The notes under the pieces: model-generated
Database searches by the model: none
What the model saw: only the letters and a program-made list of their open reading frames with translations
What the model was told of the DNA's origin: nothing
Shown: positions 59,968 through 64,000 of the stretch, one piece after another
How the letters are laid out: each line of letters begins with the position of its first letter
Position numbering within the stretch: position 1 is the stretch's first letter
Translations under genes and position numbers: made by a program
Source of the DNA: SIG607 sp045533195
Lineage (GTDB): Bacteria > Bacillota > Clostridia > Oscillospirales > Acutalibacteraceae
Assembly (NCBI GenBank): GCA_045533195.1
Contig: JAZSHI010000024.1
Location: 1-64,000 of the forward strand
Reading direction: 5' to 3'
DNA length: 64,000 nt

Positions 59968-60897
59968 TTATGCTCTTTCTATGAATTTTTTTAGGTTATT
60001 CATAAGACCTTCTTTATTGGAAAAATAGCTCATTGAGTGTCCTGCATCCTCTACCGAAAAAAACTCTTTTTCATTTTCGTAAAGGTCGAAGCACTCCTTT
60101 GTCATACTATAGGGAACAAAAGCATCTGCCTTTGAATGAATAAAGAATATAGGTAATTTTGTCTTTTTTAGCTGTGCTTTTACGTCTGTTTCATCCAAAT
60201 TTACCTTTTCGAAAAGTTTTCCTCCCAGTTTTATGAAAAAATAAATAATTTTTTTATTAAGCTTCATTTCGCCTATAACCTTTTGCATAATCTCTTTTGC
60301 CGAAGAAAAGGCGCTGTCGCTTATTACTCCCTTTACTCTGTCGGGCAGCTTTTCTCCTGCCGCCATAAGTACGGTGGAACCACCCATGGAAACTCCGCAA
60401 AGCACTATTTTTTCACTTTCCTTTATATTTTCCTCGGCATATTCTATCCAACTTAAACAGTCTTTTCTTTCCTTTATTCCCATTGTGAGAAATTTTCCCT
60501 CGCTTTTTTCGTGGGCGCGCTGAGAAACGAGTAAAAGACTGTAACCCATTTTGTTATAAAAATCAAAAACCCCCGCGCTGTCTCTGTAGGGAGAGCTTCT
60601 GTAGCCGTGGAAAAATATTATTAGAGGAGCTTTTTTGTTTTCCGCTTCATAAAATCTTCCAAAAAGTGTTTTTTTATCATAACTCTTTATTTTAATTTCT
60701 TTAAAGGGTTTACTTTTATTATAGCTTATTCTCTTTGTAAGCTCGTCCTTAAAGGGTAAATATTGTTCGGTTTCAGGAAAATAAAAATCTGATTCTTCCC
60801 TATATTCAACCTTGTGAAGTCCTGCATAAAAACAAATATAGGAGGTTATAAAAAAGCATATTATAATATTTAAAACTGCAAATACCATCCAAAACAT
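59968..60897 (-). CDS. Membrane-anchored alpha/beta hydrolase
   Basis: 309 residues. An N-terminal membrane helix (about 2-24), the oxyanion strand FFHGYRSSPY, nucleophile Ser in GVSMGGSTV, Asp in HSKADAFVP and His in DAGHSMSY complete the triad. Substrate unknown; an esterase- or peptidase-like role is plausible. Single-gene unit. Confidence 0.88.
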   Translation of the reverse strand: MFWMVFAVLNIIICFFITSYICFYAGLHKVEYREESDFYFPETEQYLPFKDELTKRISYNKSKPFKEIKIKSYDKKTLFGRFYEAENKKAPLIIFFHGYRSSPYRDSAGVFDFYNKMGYSLLLVSQRAHEKSEGKFLTMGIKERKDCLSWIEYAEENIKESEKIVLCGVSMGGSTVLMAAGEKLPDRVKGVISDSAFSSAKEIMQKVIGEMKLNKKIIYFFIKLGGKLFEKVNLDETDVKAQLKKTKLPIFFIHSKADAFVPYSMTKECFDLYENEKEFFSVEDAGHSMSYFSNKEGLMNNLKKFIERA

Positions 60898-61056
60898 TTT
60901 TTTATTTCCCCTTTCTTTTAATAATGAAAAAATATACCTTTCTTAACCGATAGTTGTGAACAAATTGTAAACTTTTTGTGTCCGACGCATTGTGACATAA
61001 TTCGACAACCTCTATGAGTATAATAAAAGAAAAAAACAAAACGGAGGAAAAAACAT

Positions 61057-61587
61057 ATGAAAAAAGAAAAATTCTGTTGTTTTATTCAAAACAACTATTC
61101 TTTTTTGGAGGAAAATCAGGCAGAAAAAGAAAGAAGCGAGAATATTAAGAAAAAAATTAAGGAGCAAATAGATTATTTAATCGAAAAAGAGAATATTTCA
61201 GAATTCTTTACAGGTATGGAAGAAGGCGCCGATCTGTTTTACGCAGATTATATTCTTTCTAAAAAGAAAGAAAAAGACATAAAGCTTCACTGTGTTATTC
61301 CATTTGAAGAACAGGCAGTTTTATACAGCGAAAAGGAAAGAGACCTTTATTTTGACGTTGCCCAGAGGGCAGACAGTGAAATTATGATTTCCCGAAAAAG
61401 AATTTCGGGAAGCCGAGAAAAACGAGACAGCTATATGGTTGAAAAAAGCAGTGTTATTATTTTACTTTGCGATATAAAAAGCTCTCCGGAAATTTTGAAT
61501 TTTCAAAAAATCGAAAAAAACAAGCAAATAATAGTTATTGACCCTGTTAATTCCAATTTAAACGCGAGTTTTAAATGCATAGTGTGA
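61057..61587 (+). CDS. SLOG-like protein, copy 3 (divergent)
   Basis: 176 residues from the ATG at 61057 with GGAGGAAA upstream. Weak SLOG-like pattern: ISEFFTGMEEGADLFYADYI and IKLHCVIPFEEQ are typical DUF1273 segments, but the GHR motif is replaced by FIQNN. No Xre neighbour. It lies just upstream of dnaA. The family assignment rests on the pattern alone. Confidence 0.6.
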   Translation: MKKEKFCCFIQNNYSFLEENQAEKERSENIKKKIKEQIDYLIEKENISEFFTGMEEGADLFYADYILSKKKEKDIKLHCVIPFEEQAVLYSEKERDLYFDVAQRADSEIMISRKRISGSREKRDSYMVEKSSVIILLCDIKSSPEILNFQKIEKNKQIIVIDPVNSNLNASFKCIV

Positions 61588-61610
61588 CAACACATTAATT
61601 TTTAAAAAAG

Positions 61611-61639
61611 CCCCTGTAAGTAAAATTACGGGGGTTTTT
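61611..61639 (+). terminator. Terminator before dnaA
   Basis: A nine-base stem CCCCTGTAA with its complement (one G-T pair) and a T run. Confidence 0.75.
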
Positions 61640-61672
61640 GATGTTTTTATTATATAAATATATAATAAACTA

Positions 61673-61700
61673 TTGAAATATTATTTTTTTATGTTATAAT
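61673..61700 (+). promoter_or_regulatory. Putative dnaA promoter
   Basis: TTGAAA (61673-61678), 16-base spacer, perfect TATAAT (61695-61700), in a very AT-rich stretch. Confidence 0.65.
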
Positions 61701-61749
61701 ATATACGTATATTTATATTTTATATTACATTAATAGAAAGGTGAGGCAT

Positions 61750-63078
61750 ATGAAAGTAGAATCTGTTCAGGATATATGGGAATTAGTCTGTGCAGAAATG
61801 AAAAAGAATTTATCTGAAATTGCCTTTGACGTATGGCTTAAAGACCTTCACCCCATTGAACTTAAAAATGGTGAATTTATTCTCGGCATATATTCTGCCT
61901 ATAAGAAGAACATTGTAGAATCAAATTATATTGAATCTATTCATAAGCATTTAAAGGATATTATGGGCTTTGAGGTAGCCGTAACAATTTTGGTAGAGGA
62001 TGAAAGCGGACAGGTTGTCGTTCCCTCTAAACCAATTAGTGACGGCTCCTTTGAATCGGAATATACCTTTGATAATTTTATTGTCGGTTCCACAAACCGT
62101 TTTGCTCACGCTGCAAGTATGGCGGTGGCAGATAATCCTAATATTATCTATAATCCCCTTATTATTTACGGACGCAGCGGTGTTGGTAAAACACATCTTC
62201 TTTTAGCTATAAAAAATCATATCAGAAAAAAATATCCCACAAAACAGATAGAATACATAAGATGCGAGGATTTTACAAATCAGCTTATCTCCGCTCTTCA
62301 TGAAGGCTCGTTAGGACTGGGCACACTTGATAGCTTCAGAAACCGTTTTCGTACCACCGATATTCTCTTAATCGACGATATTCAGTTTATTGCAGGTAAA
62401 AATCAGACACAGGAAGAATTTTTTAATACCTTCAATACCCTTTATCAGAATAAAAAACAGATAGTTGTTACCTGTGACCGTCCTCCTAAGGATATAAAGC
62501 TTCTTGACGACCGACTTCGTTCCCGTTTTGAAAGCGGTCTTATTGCAGATATTACTCCCCCCGACTTTGAAACCAAGGTTGGTATTATCCAAAACAAAAA
62601 ACAGCAGCTCGGTATTGAAATTCCCGAAAACATCGTTTATTACATTGCCGAACACATTCAGGATAATACCCGTCAGCTTGAAGGGGTTGTAAAGAAAATT
62701 CAGGCTCTTATTTTAATCGACCAGAAGGTTCCCACCCTTTCAATTGTTCAGGGCTTTATTAAAGAGGTTGTAAGCGATACCCGTCCCGAGCCTATTAAAA
62801 TAGAACAGATTATAACCGAGGTTGCAAGAACCTATAACGTAAGCGAAGGGGATATACTTTCCACCAGAAGAACTGCCGACCTTGTAAAAGCAAGACAGGT
62901 TGCTATGTATATCGCAAGAGAAACAACCGAACTTCCCTACTCGGCTATAGGCGAATCCTTTGGAAAAAATCATACAACGGTTCTTTATACCGAGAAAAAG
63001 GTTAAGGAGCTTATGAAAGAAAATCCTTACGAAAAAACAGTTATTGAGGATATAATTAAGAATTTAAAATCCGAATAG
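61750..63078 (+). CDS. dnaA: Chromosomal replication initiator DnaA
   Basis: 442 residues from the ATG at 61750 with GAAAGGTGAGG upstream. Four domains: N-terminal (about 1-85), a short linker, the AAA+ domain with Walker A GRSGVGKT and Walker B LLIDDIQFIAG, and C-terminal HTH with the signature GKNHTTVLYTEKKV. It opens the origin. dnaN follows after 239 bases. Confidence 0.98.
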   Translation: MKVESVQDIWELVCAEMKKNLSEIAFDVWLKDLHPIELKNGEFILGIYSAYKKNIVESNYIESIHKHLKDIMGFEVAVTILVEDESGQVVVPSKPISDGSFESEYTFDNFIVGSTNRFAHAASMAVADNPNIIYNPLIIYGRSGVGKTHLLLAIKNHIRKKYPTKQIEYIRCEDFTNQLISALHEGSLGLGTLDSFRNRFRTTDILLIDDIQFIAGKNQTQEEFFNTFNTLYQNKKQIVVTCDRPPKDIKLLDDRLRSRFESGLIADITPPDFETKVGIIQNKKQQLGIEIPENIVYYIAEHIQDNTRQLEGVVKKIQALILIDQKVPTLSIVQGFIKEVVSDTRPEPIKIEQIITEVARTYNVSEGDILSTRRTADLVKARQVAMYIARETTELPYSAIGESFGKNHTTVLYTEKKVKELMKENPYEKTVIEDIIKNLKSE

Positions 63079-63317
63079 TTATGAACAAAGTTAACAGTAA
63101 CTGACATAAAGTATTTAACAGGGCTGTTTAAAACTTAAAAACGGTGCAAATTATGCACATTTTATTAAATTTTAATTTAACATCGTTTTTTCTTTGTTTT
63201 AAAGCCTTTCAGGCACTTACTGACAGAACTGACAGCTATATGAAGACTGTTATATAATTTATATTTTCTCTTAGGAAAATTTTCTTTTTTTAAAAATTTT
63301 GAAAGAAGGTAAACAAA
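63079..63317. other. dnaA-dnaN intergenic region, possible part of oriC
   Basis: AT-rich, no ORF. It contains one DnaA-box-like TTATGCACA (63151-63159), one weaker TTATGAACA (63079-63087), and a TTAACAG/CTGTTTAA palindrome. Only a few boxes are visible, so the functional origin may extend upstream of dnaA. Confidence 0.5.
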
Positions 63318-64000
63318 ATGATTTTTTCAGTAGAACGTAACGTTTTTCTTGATGCGGTAACAAAGCTTTCCCGCGTTGTTTCTTCTAAAACAGCCTATCC
63401 TGAGCTTGAAGGTATTTTAATTTCTGCTGAACAGGGCAAAATCACCCTAATCGCATATAATCTCGAAATGAGTATGCAAAAGGAAATCTACGCAAGAACC
63501 GAGGAGGACGGCGATATCGTTCTTTCTGCCAGAATTTTAGGCGATATTTTTAAAAGACTTAACGGTCCCACGGTTCAGATTTCAACAGATGATAAAAATA
63601 TCTGCCATATAACCTGTTCAAGCGCCGTTTTTGACATTCCCGGAATGGATGCTATGAACTATCCCGAAACTCCTTCCTTTGCTGATGGTAAAGATTTCAG
63701 TTTAAAGGGAGAAACTCTCTTTGATATGACAGAGGGAACCTCCTTTGCAGTTGCCCCCGTAGAAGGAACAAGACCGGTTTTAATGGGTATTAATGTTTCT
63801 CTTAATGAGGGAAATTTAAAATTTGTTGCCATTGACGGCTATAGACTTGCCATTCGTCAGACAAAAATTGATAATAACGGTGAATTTAATTTCATAATTT
63901 CGGGCACTATGCTTAATGAAGTAGTACGTCTTATTTCTGACAAAGAGCAGGATGTTCCCATTAGTGTGGGAGGAAAAATGATTTCCTTTAACATTGACGG
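63318..64000 (+). CDS. dnaN: DNA polymerase III beta subunit (partial, 5' end)
   Basis: The frame is open from the ATG at 63318 (GAAGGT upstream) to the window edge, 227 codons. The start (MIFSVERNVFLDAVTKLSRV) and later EGTRPVLMGI, FVAIDGYRLAIRQ match the sliding clamp. It encircles DNA and tethers the polymerase. The C-terminal third is outside the window. Confidence 0.96.
   Translation, partial: MIFSVERNVFLDAVTKLSRVVSSKTAYPELEGILISAEQGKITLIAYNLEMSMQKEIYARTEEDGDIVLSARILGDIFKRLNGPTVQISTDDKNICHITCSSAVFDIPGMDAMNYPETPSFADGKDFSLKGETLFDMTEGTSFAVAPVEGTRPVLMGINVSLNEGNLKFVAIDGYRLAIRQTKIDNNGEFNFIISGTMLNEVVRLISDKEQDVPISVGGKMISFNID

Overview
The window reads as chromosomal DNA of a low-GC, anaerobic, spore-forming Firmicute, most likely a clostridium of the Oscillospiraceae/Ruminococcaceae type. 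The evidence is an oxygen-sensitive class III ribonucleotide reductase (NrdD/NrdG), the sporulation regulator SpoIIID behind a sigma-E-type promoter, a cysteine T-box, a CarD-family protein, no outer-membrane assembly genes, and the usual clostridial order around recA and dnaA. No rRNA, CRISPR array, transposase or prophage was seen. The species cannot be named from the sequence.

Layout. 1-5.2 kb: the end of an unknown gene, a small secreted protein, an EF-G paralogue and a DUF4091 protein. 5.2-10 kb: a leftward nucleotide-metabolism block (nrdD, nrdG, dut, an SGNH hydrolase, a LOG-family nucleotide hydrolase) headed by two NrdR-box-like sites. 10-13.6 kb: an OmpA-like lipoprotein, a zinc-ribbon/DUF805 protein, and a divergent SLOG/HTH pair. 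13.7-20 kb: greA-lysS, a T-box controlled cysE-cysS-methyltransferase operon, carD. 19.4-28.4 kb: a compact leftward series (lipoprotein, response regulator, kinase, DUF1385, prmC, recA, recX, rimO, pgsA). 28.6-33.6 kb: a Gld-like ABC export operon. 33.8-34.7 kb: tRNA-Met, tRNA-Glu and a hairpin-rich element carrying a four-helix-bundle gene. 34.7-42.6 kb: a TPR membrane protein, a zinc-ribbon gene behind a long structured RNA, PIG-L/MFS/AraC/alcohol dehydrogenase, and a transglutaminase-like lipoprotein. 42.7-45.4 kb: tRNA-Arg, spoIIID, a small ORF, a MATE exporter. 45.5-52.3 kb: a WYL-regulated cluster of unrecognised proteins. 52.5-57.6 kb: pckA, a second SLOG/HTH pair, a phosphodiesterase, three small linked genes and a lipoprotein. 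57.7-64 kb: an LCP enzyme, rsmI, an alpha/beta hydrolase, a third SLOG protein, dnaA and the start of dnaN. Most genes left of dnaA point left, so the replication origin is probably at the dnaA/dnaN end.

The most unusual items are these. (1) Two RNAs, at 36.4-36.6 and 52.1-52.3 kb, each have a sigma-A promoter, a long closing stem beginning at the predicted first base, an apical segment that can pair with a 3' linker, and an intrinsic terminator. The pairing is kept although the sequences differ, and they share an 11-base motif, so they look like two members of one RNA family. (2) The operon downstream of the second RNA (WYL regulator, two glycine/alanine-rich membrane-active-looking proteins, an 893-residue helical-repeat protein, two zinc-binding miniproteins) matches no system I recognise. 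(3) Two separate SLOG/HTH modules carry repeated operator-like sites. (4) Several families of palindromic or hairpin-array intergenic repeats are present, one of them inside the cysE T-box leader.
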